Origin: Lobosporangium transversale
Lineage: Eukaryota; Mortierellomycota; Mortierellomycetes; Mortierellales; Mortierellaceae
Reading direction: 5' to 3'
Assembly (NCBI RefSeq): GCF_002105155.1
Contig: NW_019029001.1
Location: 124,001-188,000 of the forward strand
DNA: 64,000 bases
Shown: positions 13,642 to 25,455 of the stretch, piece by piece
How positions within the stretch are numbered: position 1 is the first letter of the stretch
How the letters are laid out: each line of letters begins with the position of its first letter
The notes under the pieces: model-generated
Seen by the model: the letters and a program-made list of their open reading frames with translations, nothing else
Database searches by the model: none
Told to the model about the DNA's origin: nothing
Program-made: the position numbers and the translations under genes

Positions 13642-14073
13642 ATGCCTCCAGCTGCTATCCCGTCAACGCTCGCTGACCGCCTCACGGCTCTTGTCAAGGT
13701 AAAGACCAAAATATATATATATAAAAGAAAAAAAATCAACAAGAGTAAAGCAATGAAAGGCATGCCAACTGAGGAAAGAACAAAGCGGCAAAGCAATATG
13801 GGCAGGGTCGTATGATTGGAATAAAAATGGGCAATAATGTATGTGCAATACAAAGGATCCATAGACAGACCGGCAGACTGACAGATGAGAAGTGCTTTCA
13901 CCATTAAGCTGAGGATATCAAAGGCAACAACAAGCATGACGTACCGCTTTCAGAAGTCTGTATTGGAAGTTTTATGCATGGATTGGCTCTCTCACAGTAC
14001 ATCAACACACAAGAATGATCAGCCTCTTGTCATCATAACTATGGGCTAGGACATGAATCACTTGAATTAGGGA

Positions 14074-14104
<31 letters not shown>

Positions 14105-16132
14105 CCCTCTTTTCTCTTTCTTTCATTGTGCGTGTTTGCACGCCTTAAAAGAAGAGTCATCGCTCGTTGTTGCTGATCTGACATCATGTTCATTGAATTG
14201 TTTAGGGCCCCCAATTCATTTGGTGGTTGGGCCATGTGATGATGCTGGTGTCCACTGCATTTTATGCATTATATTGGATCACTTTCAATTCCAAAGCTGG
14301 AACGCATTGGTATACGCGTGCTTTCTTTGGAGCGCTTGTCAGCTACAGTGTCGTCGTCTATAAGTCATTCCCTGTAAGTAGCCATGTCACCCTCTATCTG
14401 TCTATTTTCGCTTTATTTGGCTGTGACTTTGGGTGCAGTGCCCACTTGATCCAGCGCTTTCGAATTGAATATTATTCATGTCAAATCGAATGGCAGTAAA
14501 CAGCAGCAAGTATTTGGTAACAGCAGCGTGCACAAATATACTCCACGGAGATGGCATCATCGAGTTGGATCAACTTTTTATTATACTCATGCTTTAATGT
14601 TATTTACTTTAACATGATTCTTGGCGTTCTGGAAAAGGGCTTTTGTCACCACACCCAATACCAACAGGTTGACTTCGAAGCAGGACTTTTTAATTTCATC
14701 TATCTCTCCTTTGAAGCAGCTTCTGCCTCTTACAATGATCAACACCTAGCTTAAAAAAAGTGCTTGCTTTTGCATTCTGTCATCCCTCGCCTTTGGAACC
14801 CTAACGACGAAGGAAAAAAAAAAAAAAAAAAAGAAAAAAAATGACGAAACATGGAGCAAAGAGAGAGAGTAGGATTTGTGAGAGAGCAAATGCTTAAACA
14901 TAAACAAACATGCATCGTTTTCTTCTGGTCACACCTGTTATCTCTTGGCGAAAAGAAAAGTGAAATTAAATTACGCGCAAACATGATACCTTTGTTTTCT
15001 ATCACACGGACTCGGGACTGCGGACTGTTCAAGGGGAAGGAGTGTATGCATGAAAAAGAAGGTGTTGACATGCATGGACCGTGCTTAATGCGTTTCCCTT
15101 CTCACTTTTTTTTTTTTTTTTTTTTTTTCTTTAAATTCTTTTGTCATGCGAATAGAATATCCAATTCACAGTAGAGTTTGTTCAGACTCTTTTTAGCGAG
15201 GTAAGGGAGCTTGCCAATTTTATTTGCATATTTTCCTGTAGTGTTCTTTATTGCAGTCTTTTAGTCGCTTAATTAAGAAATAATAAGTATTGATGCCTTA
15301 CATATGATCTCGATTGGTCAACCTAGGAAAATGTCCAATATCTGCTCATGGCTTTCTTCTGGTGGAGATCGACACCCATGCTTGGTAAGTAGTCCAAACG
15401 AATACTTAAAGGCAGAAAATATGGAAAGAAGGATAAATTGCATTTCGTTCAGACCAGTTTTTTTGACTGATGACTTGACTATTTTACGACCAAATGTGAA
15501 TACTTTCAATCCCCGCTAGCTCCTCTGATTCCGTATGCTATCTTTGCATTTTTCAACTCGCTCAACTATGCCAGAACAAATATCCTTCCTGCCATCTTCC
15601 CTTCACTCCCAGCTGGTACAACAGACCCTACTCATGCTTGGGTTGCCAATGTCTCACGCAAGATTCAAGTTTGGACTGAAAAGAACCATGCAGGTGCCAT
15701 GGCTTTTGTCGCCTACGTCGAGGTTGTTGGAGTCATGGGCTCGTTAATCTTTGGTGCCATTACGTATGTATCTTTCCCTTTCACTTGAATAACATAGACA
15801 TTATCAGTGCATCTCAATAACTAATAATGACACGTATTTTTTTTTTTTTTTTTTTTTTTTTTTGCTTTATTTTATTTTATAGCTTCCAATCGTCTTTCTT
15901 ATCGCCTATTGTGTATGCCAACTTCCTGCGCTTCCGTTATTTTTTCTCTTTGCACACCCGTGCTGCGTTCGCATTAATCCGTGCACGCCTTGACAATTTG
16001 ATTGTGCCTCCAGGCGGCAATCCCAATGTCCCACCAGTAGTTGCTCAAGGATACACCACTATCCGTGGCGCGATCACACGCTTTGGTCAAGCCGCTGTTC
16101 AGCAGCCTGCTGCACATGCTCGTGCTCAATAA
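13642..16132 (+). CDS. TMEM33/Pom33 family membrane protein
   Basis: Six exons with consistent phases (13642-13698, 14206-14373, 15156-15200, 15327-15384, 15520-15763, 15883-16132) give 273 residues. This is close to yeast Pom33 and vertebrate TMEM33. Landmarks are GPQFIWWLGHVMM opening the first membrane segment, a central ENVQYLLMAFFWW helix, the PLIPYAIFAFFNSLNYART segment, and C-terminal NFLRFRYFFSLHTR followed by a soluble tail. The family sits in the ER and nuclear-pore membrane and supports membrane shaping and pore distribution. The 45-nt third exon is defined only by splice sites and frame, so it is the least certain part. Three introns carry long homopolymers: T at 14078-14104, A and T in intron 2 (T run just before the acceptor at 15155), and T at 15839-15863. 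Confidence 0.9.
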
Positions 16133-16556
16133 AACGGAAGTAGCCCACGTGACATACCACAGATTGAATTTGTTTGTGGAATTTTTTTAGACGCATTGGA
16201 TCAGATATGAAAAGAGAAAATAAAAATCAATGTTAATGTCGCCACGGCGACATAAGCGACAATAAAACAGGAATCAATAAAAAAAAATAAAAAAAAAATA
16301 AAAAATCGATAGTATAAATATAAAAATACCCCATTGTGGCCAAGAAGGATCATTGAAAAGCATTGGCCTGTTGCTACAGCAGTAAAAAAGCGGACCAAAC
16401 TATCGGAGGGTAATAACCTTTTTGTAGAGCCCATAATGACATGACAAAGAACACTTGTTATGTGGAAACTTTTTTCTATTATTCAGTACTTTTGAAAGAA
16501 GCCTTTTGTGTAGAAGCTAGATGTGTTCTACAGTAAAAGTTACAGTAAAGGCAATC

Positions 16557-16592
<36 letters not shown>

Positions 16593-17035
16593 TACTTTTC
16601 AACTGCTTTCGCCAATCTCTTACATGCGCTTTATTTTTACTCTGTAGCCATTTTTTTCCGTTAGTTGACTTTTTTTTTAAACCCACTTCCTTTCCTGAAA
16701 TTCTAGTACAGGATAGCTCTTCGTTCTACAAGGGGTCATCATTCTGAACGCAATCATAGATACAAGCACAGGCACGACATGAACAATCGAAATCATGACA
16801 CGGTCATTTTATCCTGTACAACCAATAATGTTGATCCTTTGAGAGTAAAAAGTAAAAAAGAGGTCTTTTTACGTAGTAAGTAGTCTTATTTAGACAATAG
16901 GGGGAAAAAAGAGTATCTGGGTATGACTGACTGGCTGTTTAGCTGACTGACTTATATATATATATATAAATAGTGGGTCGAAGAATCAGAAATGCCTTTG
17001 AAAGGCACAGTCGTAACGAAGCAGGCAGGCCTGCG
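16133..17035. other. Spacer with 32-nt poly-A tract
   Basis: About 0.9 kb between the TMEM33 stop and the first ATG of the orphan gene. It holds a poly-A run at about 16559-16590, A/T-rich 3' sequence, and a (TA)n stretch at 16952-16967 immediately before the orphan reading frame opens. No gene is visible. Confidence 0.6.
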
Positions 17036-20000
17036 ATGATGATGACCATCCCTAGATCGCTCCAAGGGAGTTTGGTTGTCGAGAAGGAAGATGGCCTGGA
17101 TAATGAAGCTACCCCCAATGTCAGTACCAAGATAAGATCAATCGAAAAAGCATCAGCAGCATCTGTTGTCCAATACCATGGTAACTATGATGGTCATAGC
17201 ATTTTCAACGATAGAAGTAGCGATGGCTCAGGATCTGCCAGAGATAGGGTGTCTTCCCATCTTCTCAACAAAGCAAGCCCCATTATTCTCACATCTTCCC
17301 CTCCAAGGCCTTATGCACAACAATATCCGAGTCCACTCGTACAGACTAATGTCCACGTAAATCCGAGGGTTGTCAAGTTCCAGACCATGACGGAGGCCCT
17401 ACAAGCTCACAAAGCAAAGCGACGAGGGCATGAAAATGAGACACTCCTACAGCAAACACAGGAACAAAAGCAAATAAAACACCAAAAGCCTCGAGATCAC
17501 TATAGTGGCAAAGGGGTAAACAGGGTCAGTGATGGGGAGTATGGTAGCTATGCGGATATAGGGGAAAGTGATTGTCGACCTCTGCGTTCCAGAACTAATC
17601 GATCAACATCCAAGGATGAGCAAGCACCTAAAGTTTCTACTATTCCTGTTGCTATTGCTGCTACTGCACCAGAAGAAGAGACCAAGAACAGGCTCATTAA
17701 CAATAATTCGCCTGCACACCTAGCAGAAAGCAAGCGAATTAATAATAACTGGATGGATCAGTATCAGGATTACTGTATGACTAACGGCTATGACGGAAAC
17801 ACACATAAATCCGCCTCTTTATATCCACTTTCATCCTCATCCTCCAGCTCCCCTCCTCCGCTCTTTCGTGCCGGCAGTAGTGACATTGCCAGCCACAATA
17901 GTCATGGTAGGGATATGGCTGACGTGAACGATGTTCAGGAGGATCACAATGAAGGACAGGGTTTCATAAGCTGGACAGATCATTTTATTGCGCTCCACAG
18001 CACCTACAGGGACCGCCTTGCGTTACTCCACTTTCGGCTTTGTGCAGAGGTACATCAGCTCCTGCTTTTGCATCGACATGCGATACGGCATCTCCAGACT
18101 CAAATTCTACGCACAGTTGGAGAACTAGAGCCTCTGCTGTCGGACACAATCCATAACAAGATGTTACCAGAAATGGCTCGAGATTTAAAAGATCAACAAA
18201 GCTGTTGTCAGGCCGTTGGTAAAGTTATTCGGCGAGAGTTACGGCATGGAATGCTAACAATTTCTTCAGTAGAGAGTGACTTTACTGGAATTTATCTCCC
18301 AGAGGATGATGGCGGTTTCTTTGAGAAGGAAAAGAGGAAGGAAAAGGAAGAGAATGAAGAGGATGTAGAGTGGACACTCTTTGGATGGTCTGAATCGCAA
18401 AAGCCATTCGAGAGCTGGCGAGATGTCTCTATTGCACGACAGAAGCTACACAACATTGAAAGTAAAGAGAAACAGCCTCTGGAGATACAGTCTTATAATA
18501 AGGACGATGAAAGTGTGAGGCGGCGGAAATATTTCGGTACTGGCGGTAATACTAGCGATGCTGACATTGATATTATTGCTACTGTCGCTATGGTTCCTGT
18601 CAAGGATCTTCATGACCAAGATGGGAATACCAACGACAGCGCTTTGGTGCTGCGCGAGCACAGCTGTCATGGTCATAATCCCACCCGCAGCTTTAACCAC
18701 AGTAGTAGGGACGATTACCACAAATATGTTTCTCAAATAAGTAACAAGTGCAGCAACAGCAATAGCACTAGTATTAACAGCCCTCTGCTTCGTCCTTCTT
18801 GCATTTCAAGGCTACAGCCCGAGCCCATATCAGCATCGTCTTTAGTTGATACCGAATCGTGCAAATGCGCCCGATCAACTGTTTTATCAACATCGCTTTT
18901 GGATGTGCATGTTAACACATCTACTACTCGACCAAGGACCCGTCGAGGCGGACAATTTTGGCCTATTTCATATACTCCCATAGAATCTCATCCCCCTGCT
19001 GCCACCAATATCACCATTTCTACCACACCTTGCAGACATAGCATACATGGCAAAAATGACTGTAGTAAGAGCAGCAGAAGGAGCTCTCAAGAAATACATT
19101 CCACGCGCTCATGCTCATATTCCATTCGTCAAAAACATTTAAAAAACCATAGCAATCGCAAGAGGCGAATCGGTCCTTCAGGGAATGGAGGGGCACTTCG
19201 GACGAGGATGACGGACAGCGTGCGGAACTTTTATCAAGGTGGAACCCATTTTCACTATGCGACTGCTCCTTGTTGTGTTCACTGGCACAGCGTCCACCAT
19301 AGCCATCACCATAGGAGCTGTATCAGAACCTCAAGTCCTGGAAAGGATAGAAGCGCGGAAAGGGATTACCACCGCCATCGATGTGGTCAATCGTATCAGG
19401 AAGATCATAATGACGAAGATAGCAGCAGCAGCGAGGTTGACGAAAAAGATAGGAATATGAGCCACGATCCTTCTACTAGCATGCAGGGTTGTTGTCTGAG
19501 ATACAGCATCCCGACCCATGGAGGCGATAGGTACCTTGATAAAAATGATGAAAGAGTCTATACAGGCCTGATGACAAGTAGGTGCAGAGATGGTAATCGG
19601 GAAGACCCCACCTCAGCGAAGCTTCAAAACGATGATATTTTTTATTATAATATTGCTGATACGGACATGGGCGTTAGTTCTGGTTGTAGAGGCAATGGTG
19701 ATACCCCCCATAACGGCAATGGTGATACCCCCCATAACGGCAATGGTGATACCTCCCATAACGGCAAAGGTAAAGCCGAGGTTCTGGACATACCATCATC
19801 TTCCAAAGCCGGCAATAACCGAGTCCACATCTCTCGTAACAAACCTTGTACTCGTCCGTGCCCAGGAACGCGGATTCAGATACAGACACAAAGCGTCACA
19901 CAGAGGCATAACAATTTGCCTTCTCGTAGCAGCACTTGCTCGACTTCATCATCTCAAGACGTTTCTTCTTTGTCCCTTATCTCACTACCTTCAATCACTC

Positions 20001-20491
20001 AAGACAGTGATAGTGTTGGAATTCGAGGCCGATCTGTTGTAGTGATTGACTTGGCTGATTGGGCAAAGGTTTACAAGTCTCAACTGCTACGCGAACGATG
20101 GGATGTCCAGGAACAAGAGCTGGAGCAGGAAGAAGCACAAGCACAAGTCTTGGCAAACAAAAACACCACATCGTTATTAATGTCATCCTCATCATCTTCT
20201 AAAAAGCAAAATCAAAGCCGACGAGGTAATCATAAGAAAGAAACCGACGAAGATTCGTATCCTCCAGATCAAAAATGGATTCGTGAGATGCATGTACAAG
20301 AGTCAACATTGCTTCTTGAGGGCCATCGAGAGGAGGCCAAGGCACTTCGAAGAGCACGAAGGGTCAAAATGGCACTGAAAACAGCCAGTGTCTATCATCT
20401 ATTGGATAATATCTATCAAACTCAGTGTCTTCCACATAACCATAACCGTCATTTTTATCGCAGTTGCGTGGTGGGATTGCAGAAGAGTTAG
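17036..20491 (+). CDS. Large low-complexity orphan protein
   Basis: A single open frame of 3.5 kb, much too long to be chance. The first in-frame ATG at 17036 gives 1,151 residues; the frame is open from 16970, so an upstream exon is possible. I do not recognise a catalytic family. Most of it is polar and disordered (Ser, His, Asn, Asp). Two segments look folded. One, at about 17960-18280, is a helical block containing WTDHFIALHSTYRDRLALL and a His/Leu-rich amphipathic helix. The other, at about 20040-20440, contains IDLADWAKVYKSQLLRERW and charged coiled-coil sequence. A short tandem repeat (GNGDTPHN, three copies) lies at about 19690-19765. The C-terminal W-x3-Y-x3-L-x-RE pattern loosely recalls the segment after F-boxes in fungal WD proteins, but no F-box or WD repeat is present. 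Confidence 0.65.
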   Translation: MMMTIPRSLQGSLVVEKEDGLDNEATPNVSTKIRSIEKASAASVVQYHGNYDGHSIFNDRSSDGSGSARDRVSSHLLNKASPIILTSSPPRPYAQQYPSPLVQTNVHVNPRVVKFQTMTEALQAHKAKRRGHENETLLQQTQEQKQIKHQKPRDHYSGKGVNRVSDGEYGSYADIGESDCRPLRSRTNRSTSKDEQAPKVSTIPVAIAATAPEEETKNRLINNNSPAHLAESKRINNNWMDQYQDYCMTNGYDGNTHKSASLYPLSSSSSSSPPPLFRAGSSDIASHNSHGRDMADVNDVQEDHNEGQGFISWTDHFIALHSTYRDRLALLHFRLCAEVHQLLLLHRHAIRHLQTQILRTVGELEPLLSDTIHNKMLPEMARDLKDQQSCCQAVGKVIRRELRHGMLTISSVESDFTGIYLPEDDGGFFEKEKRKEKEENEEDVEWTLFGWSESQKPFESWRDVSIARQKLHNIESKEKQPLEIQSYNKDDESVRRRKYFGTGGNTSDADIDIIATVAMVPVKDLHDQDGNTNDSALVLREHSCHGHNPTRSFNHSSRDDYHKYVSQISNKCSNSNSTSINSPLLRPSCISRLQPEPISASSLVDTESCKCARSTVLSTSLLDVHVNTSTTRPRTRRGGQFWPISYTPIESHPPAATNITISTTPCRHSIHGKNDCSKSSRRSSQEIHSTRSCSYSIRQKHLKNHSNRKRRIGPSGNGGALRTRMTDSVRNFYQGGTHFHYATAPCCVHWHSVHHSHHHRSCIRTSSPGKDRSAERDYHRHRCGQSYQEDHNDEDSSSSEVDEKDRNMSHDPSTSMQGCCLRYSIPTHGGDRYLDKNDERVYTGLMTSRCRDGNREDPTSAKLQNDDIFYYNIADTDMGVSSGCRGNGDTPHNGNGDTPHNGNGDTSHNGKGKAEVLDIPSSSKAGNNRVHISRNKPCTRPCPGTRIQIQTQSVTQRHNNLPSRSSTCSTSSSQDVSSLSLISLPSITQDSDSVGIRGRSVVVIDLADWAKVYKSQLLRERWDVQEQELEQEEAQAQVLANKNTTSLLMSSSSSSKKQNQSRRGNHKKETDEDSYPPDQKWIREMHVQESTLLLEGHREEAKALRRARRVKMALKTASVYHLLDNIYQTQCLPHNHNRHFYRSCVVGLQKS
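19690..19767 (+). repeat. 24-bp coding tandem repeat
   Basis: Three near-identical 24-bp units encode the octapeptide GNGDTPHN (third copy GNGDTSHN, followed by a GKG tail) inside the orphan gene. An in-frame repeat of this length is a likely site of length polymorphism. Confidence 0.85.
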
Positions 20492-20682
20492 TTAGCATTT
20501 TTGAAATCTTAAAGTATCATAATATGGGTTTCTAAAGAGTAAAAAATAAAATAATGGGGACTTGAAGAGAGAGACAAAAAACAAGAAAGAGACGACTTTT
20601 TATTAACTCTTTCTAAACGAACTTAGTCAGTAGGTTCTTGTGATATTCTCCCCAGATACTTATTTCCTCCAGAATGCTTTGT

Positions 20683-21268
20683 TCAAGCTTCACTAGCGGC
20701 AGCAGTCTCGCTTGCAGCAGCAGCATTGGCCTCTGCAATCTGGAGCAAGTTCATAATGAGCTCTTGCTGCTCTAGCGTAGTGGCCTTTGTGAGCTCGTGG
20801 TATGAGGCAGGATTGTGTTGCTGGAGACCAGTCAAGACCTCACGAAAGACCACATAAGGATCCAGGTCATCCAAGGGCGATTCAAAGTAGATCTCTTCCT
20901 GCAGGCTGTCCGAGTCTTCATCGTCATCCTCATCATCGTCCTCTTCTTCACCGTCATTTCCAGTAGCTCGGGTCTTGGCAGCCTGCTGAGCCAAATACTC
21001 AAGGTACTCGTGACCTTCATCGTAGACATCCTCTTCATCATCCACCCACTCTTCTTCAATTTCATCATCTCCTGCAAGAGCGGCCTCGAGGGCAGTCTGT
21101 CCTTCATTATCACTATCTTCATCATCATCGTCATCGTCATCGTCATCATCATCGTCCGATCCAATATTGTACAGCTTTTCCATTTCCTTGCGCTCTGATA
21201 GTAAAAAAGAAAGTACAAACTATAGTCAATAAACAAAGAAGGAAAACCATAGATCATCAAAAAATAAC

Positions 21269-21301
<33 letters not shown>

Positions 21302-24051
21302 CGTGGGCTATAATGACGAACGACTTACTAGCTTGAGCAACAGGAAGACGTTCAAAATTGCGGAGAATGCCGTTCAAGACTTGAGGCCAAGCATTATGGA
21401 GGGTTGGAGGAAGTTTCTCCACAGGGACGTTGAGGATGGCACAGAGCGCAAATATGGATAGCTTCCTGTCATGGACACGCGTAAATTTGTCTAGGTTGGC
21501 AAACCAGACCTCAAAGAAGCGTTGAGTCCATTGGTTCTCTTCCAAAACGCGCAAAGTCTCCGTAGCATTGTAGTACAGAGCGTTCATTACAACTTCCGTA
21601 GCTTGAACGCGGAATTCTGTCGTTTCGATTCCCTCCTCAGGGGCCAAGTAATAAAAGACCAAGTTCAAGATCGGGGTCACATACTTGTCTACATGACCAC
21701 GACAGTTTAACAAAAATGATTCTGCCAACTTGCATGCCTGTATACGGTCATTCTCAGAAAGACGATCGCTCTTCATCACAGTTTCAATAATGTCATAGAT
21801 AGAATGCTGTACATTTGCGTTGGCGCAAAAGATCTCTTTGCCATAAGAGAGATAGTTATCAAGCGAGGGTAGCATTTCTTCCATAAAGTCCAGAGCCGAT
21901 TCCTTGAAAGTCTTGTAAATGAGTTCAAAGACGCCCCACATATTGGCGGAAATGGCCTTGGCAGAGAAGGTGCAGCTGTCAATGATTTCGAAGATGCCAT
22001 CGAATAGATCAATGATCGAGTTTTGGAGAGTAAAAGTAATGACAGGTAGGATTGCGACTTCAAGCTGGTTCAAGACATCGGGTGTACTCTCAAGGCTCAA
22101 AATCAAGGTACCCATAGTTTTAAGAACACCCATAGCAGCCATAGACTTGTCAGAGGTGTCATCATTTGCTTTATCCGTAAACTCATCGAGACCATCCGAG
22201 TTAGGCCCCATATCCGCACAGATGCGCATGAACGTGTCTCGAAGCTGCTCGCAGAGTTGAACAGCAAAGGGCGTCAGATCCTGTGCAAAGACCTCTACGA
22301 ATTCATCCATGACTTCTGACAAAGTGTCGATGTCGATTTGGTTCGTGATAGCGAGGAACTCATGCATAATAAACTGAAGATGAGGCTTCATGGCCTCACA
22401 GACAACCTCGTGTCGGATCATGGGACGAAGTGCCAGCGCGGCAGCAACCTTAACAGGTAGCTGATTGTCACGAAGGTTTTCCATCAAGTTGGTAAATGCG
22501 ATGCCAGTGTTGTTGGGATCTTCAAAGTCCAGGTCACTGAACTGATTAATCATCTCACAGGCCTACAGAAATAGGTTATAGAGATGTTAGTATTTGGTGT
22601 ACGTGTTTTCTGTTCAAAAATGTACTTAACCGTACAGTTTTTTTTTTGCTTATTCGGTGTAGCTTACACGAGCACGAAGGAATGGATATTGACTTTTGAA
22701 TTCAGTGAAGACGTGGTTGACAAAGAAAGGCTCCATATTGCTGGCAAGAGCTTTCTAAAAGTAGAAAAAGATAAAATAATAATAGTAGCAATGATAGTTC
22801 AGTATTAGCTGAAGAGTTTTGTTTTTCAACAATGAAGAATTAATACGGATTTTTTTATTTATTTATTTACTTTACCTTGCGCAGAATCATGGGAGCCAAA
22901 GCACCGATCATGACCAAAGCGCCATCCTTTTCCCTAGGGTTCTTTGCGTCTGCAGGAGATTCATTGTACTTTTGAAGAACATCATTGGCGAAAGAGAGAA
23001 CTTGCATGAAAGCATTCCGTCTATAACGGGCCATGACACTCATAAAGTTGATAGCAGCTGTGGACGGATTACTGAAATCCTCGAGGACATCTAAGATATC
23101 GCAGGGTTGGACAGTAAGGTTAATGAATCTGATTTGGTTTTCTTGACATGGAAACCATCATCTATCGTCTTTTTTTTTTTTTTTTTTTTTTTTAAACCTT
23201 ACCACTCTTGGCATGAACATATTCGACAGGATCATCAACCCAGAGGGCTTCATCAGCGGGTGTGAAGCATAGTTGTGGGAATACAAAATGGGTGATCAAA
23301 GTCACAGAATGAGGCTTCATCATGGACCAAATGTGCTTATCCTTGACACTATTTTAGACCACAAAATAAGAGGTAAGTCCAAAATCCAGCTATTTGTTAA
23401 TACGTTCAGGATCGAATAGTAAGAAGTAATAAAGAGCAGCATCTTTTACCTTTCCTCAAAAAAGTTGCCTATCAAGCAGAGGACGCGGGGGCTGAGCCAA
23501 GCTTGCTTTGCCACCCATAACTCAACTTGTTTCAAGTAAGCAGTCAAGATGTTGGGTGCAAAATTCTGAACAAATCCAGTGGCGAAGGTTTTAAATTTGG
23601 AATCAGAGGTCAACGCCGTAGGGTTTCCATAACGAGTATAGAGACGGTTCAAGCACTGGTACGCCCATCGTTTAGCCTTCCACCAAGGGTGTTTCTCTAG
23701 CTCATCCAGATCAGTGGGTAAACCCTCTGTGGGTACAGACTTTTCCACCATCTGAATAAACAGTGTGCCCCAAGGGATGAGTGAAGAATTGTCACGGAGA
23801 CGTTCTGAAAGATCCAGTTGAATGGTGTGGTGATAGCACTTGAAGATGATTTTGAGCATCTCTGCAGCCTCGACATTGTTGGCACTGATGAGTCTTGTGC
23901 CGATTTGTTGGATAGCTGGAAAGAATGATGAAATGATTTCCTCAACAGGCTCGCGATCTGATGATCTGAATCTACAAAAAGCAAAAACAAAAACAAAAAA
24001 TAAAAAATAAAAATCAACTTATGCTCTTGATCCACACATACATACATTGAA

Positions 24052-24083
<32 letters not shown>

Positions 24084-25084
24084 AAAAAAAAGATATACTT
24101 GTAAGCACGGGTGAGCTCCTTCAATGCTAAAAGTCCGACAAAGGCAATCTGAGGATCTTGAGATTGAAGTAAGGCTTGGACTTGAGCGAGGTAACCTGGG
24201 TATTTAGAAGGGAAATCATTCGAAAGGATCACACCAAGAATTGTGATCAATTGGGTACTAATTGTGATTGATCCACACGGTCCAAAAAGAAGACAAACGC
24301 ATTTATGATTAAATTAAGGCGAAAAACTATTATGCCTCAATTCAGGTATGCAGAAAAATAGCAATGATAATGTCAAAAAGGATAGAGAAGAACAAAAAGG
24401 AAAAAAGAGCGAATTTCTATAGGACAAGATGAGAAAGCGAGGCGTTACCGAACAACAGAAGGAGTACTAACAAGCAACTGGAGAATGTTGTCTTTGATGG
24501 TCTGCCTGTCATTATCTGAAATCTTGAGATGGGTCGGTGTAGACTCTGTCTCAAACCAATATCGCTTCACAGCATTCTTGAAGTAAATGGACGCTTTATA
24601 TATATGTCAATGTTTTGTAAGATTGGTTGTTTCCACCAAGGTCAATTGAATTGTTTTTAAAATATATCCAGATTTGTCTACGCTTATGAGGCAAAAAAAA
24701 AGTCTTTGCCCTTACCAGCTTGGCGTACATGTAACTCGGATTCTTCAGATCCAATAATCTGCATTGAGCAGAGAAGAGTACCCTGGGTACCTTCCAGCTA
24801 TATGTAGAATTAATCAATCATTGTCCATCATCAGCCAAAGTAATAATAATAAAAAAGAAAGCGCGCTTATACTATATGGAGACACATTTAACGCGTCAAA
24901 TACATTTTTTTTTGTTATAATACGCGTCAAATACATATCAGTTATAGTAAAATAATTATATGTAACGTGATTTTTTTTTTTTTTTTTTTTTTACTTGTTT
25001 GAGTTGTAGCTCTGCCTGCATGCGAATATTAGCATCAGGTTGAAATGTAGCCTGAAACAGATTATAAAGTGTCTGGATATCCAT
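20683..25084 (-). CDS. Importin-7/8-type nuclear transport receptor (karyopherin beta)
   Basis: Ten exons, read right to left: 25084-24995, 24797-24716, 24593-24449, 24257-24099, 23971-23450, 23348-23203, 23141-22876, 22754-22668, 22562-21329, 21194-20683. The summed frame is exact and gives 1,080 residues (human importin-7 is about 1,040). The N-terminus MDIQTLYNLFQATFQPDANI and the following SIYFKNAVKRYW form the importin-beta N domain. KFRSSDREP, the HPWWKAKRWA block, DPVEYVHAKS and VKVAAALALRPM follow the importin-7/8 order. A poly-Asp acidic segment with a second acidic patch sits near the C-terminus, as in this subfamily (yeast Nmd5/Sxm1 relatives). It carries cargo such as ribosomal proteins and kinases through the nuclear pore under Ran control. 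The exon 7 acceptor (about 23142) is the least certain junction; it adds about 14 residues relative to relatives. Confidence 0.93.
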
Positions 25085-25455
25085 GATATTCTGTAAAGTG
25101 AATTGAAATAAGGTTGATTTAGGATGAAAGAGGATGAGGATGAATGGAAGAAAGCGAGAAAAGGATTAAAGGGGTATGAAGAGGAAAGGTCGTCAAGCAG
25201 AGCCAAGTGTCAGTGTCAGTGTCAGTGTCAGTGTCAGTGTTCAGTTTTATGTCTTGTGTTATTCAAGGTCAGGAACAGGAAAATAAAAAAAATAAAAAAA
25301 AAAAAGAATAAACACGACCGTTGTTGAGCAGTCACTTTTGACCTTTTTTTTTCCTGAGTCAAATGATCATCTAATTGCTAATCTCTCTCTTCTCTCTCTT
25401 TTCCACCTCCTCCACACATAAACACGCACGCATATTCCTTTCTTTTCTTCCATTG
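25085..25455. promoter_or_regulatory. Divergent promoter between importin and D-2-HG dehydrogenase genes
   Basis: The 371 bp separate two head-to-head start codons. They contain a hexamer microsatellite (GTCAGT units, about 25208-25240), an A-rich run (about 25280-25310) and a CT-rich leader for the + strand gene. Sharing so little DNA makes a bidirectional promoter likely. Confidence 0.6.
25208..25240 (+). repeat. GTCAGT hexamer microsatellite
   Basis: About five and a half perfect copies of a 6-bp unit within the divergent promoter. Confidence 0.9.

Noticed and set aside
14749-15174. 106-107 residue ORFs on both strands inside TMEM33 intron 2
   Set aside because: Both run into homopolymers, while the flanking exons join in phase across this interval.
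20815-21198. 127-residue + strand ORF opposite the importin C-terminus
   Set aside because: Antisense reading of the poly-Asp acidic tail (GAT/GAC codons give ATC/GTC, hence Ile/Val runs).
21184-21329. Poly-Lys continuation of the importin reading frame (HEKKKKKK...)
   Set aside because: This is read-through of an intron with a poly-T/A tract. Splicing 21329 to 21194 restores the family C-terminus with correct phase.
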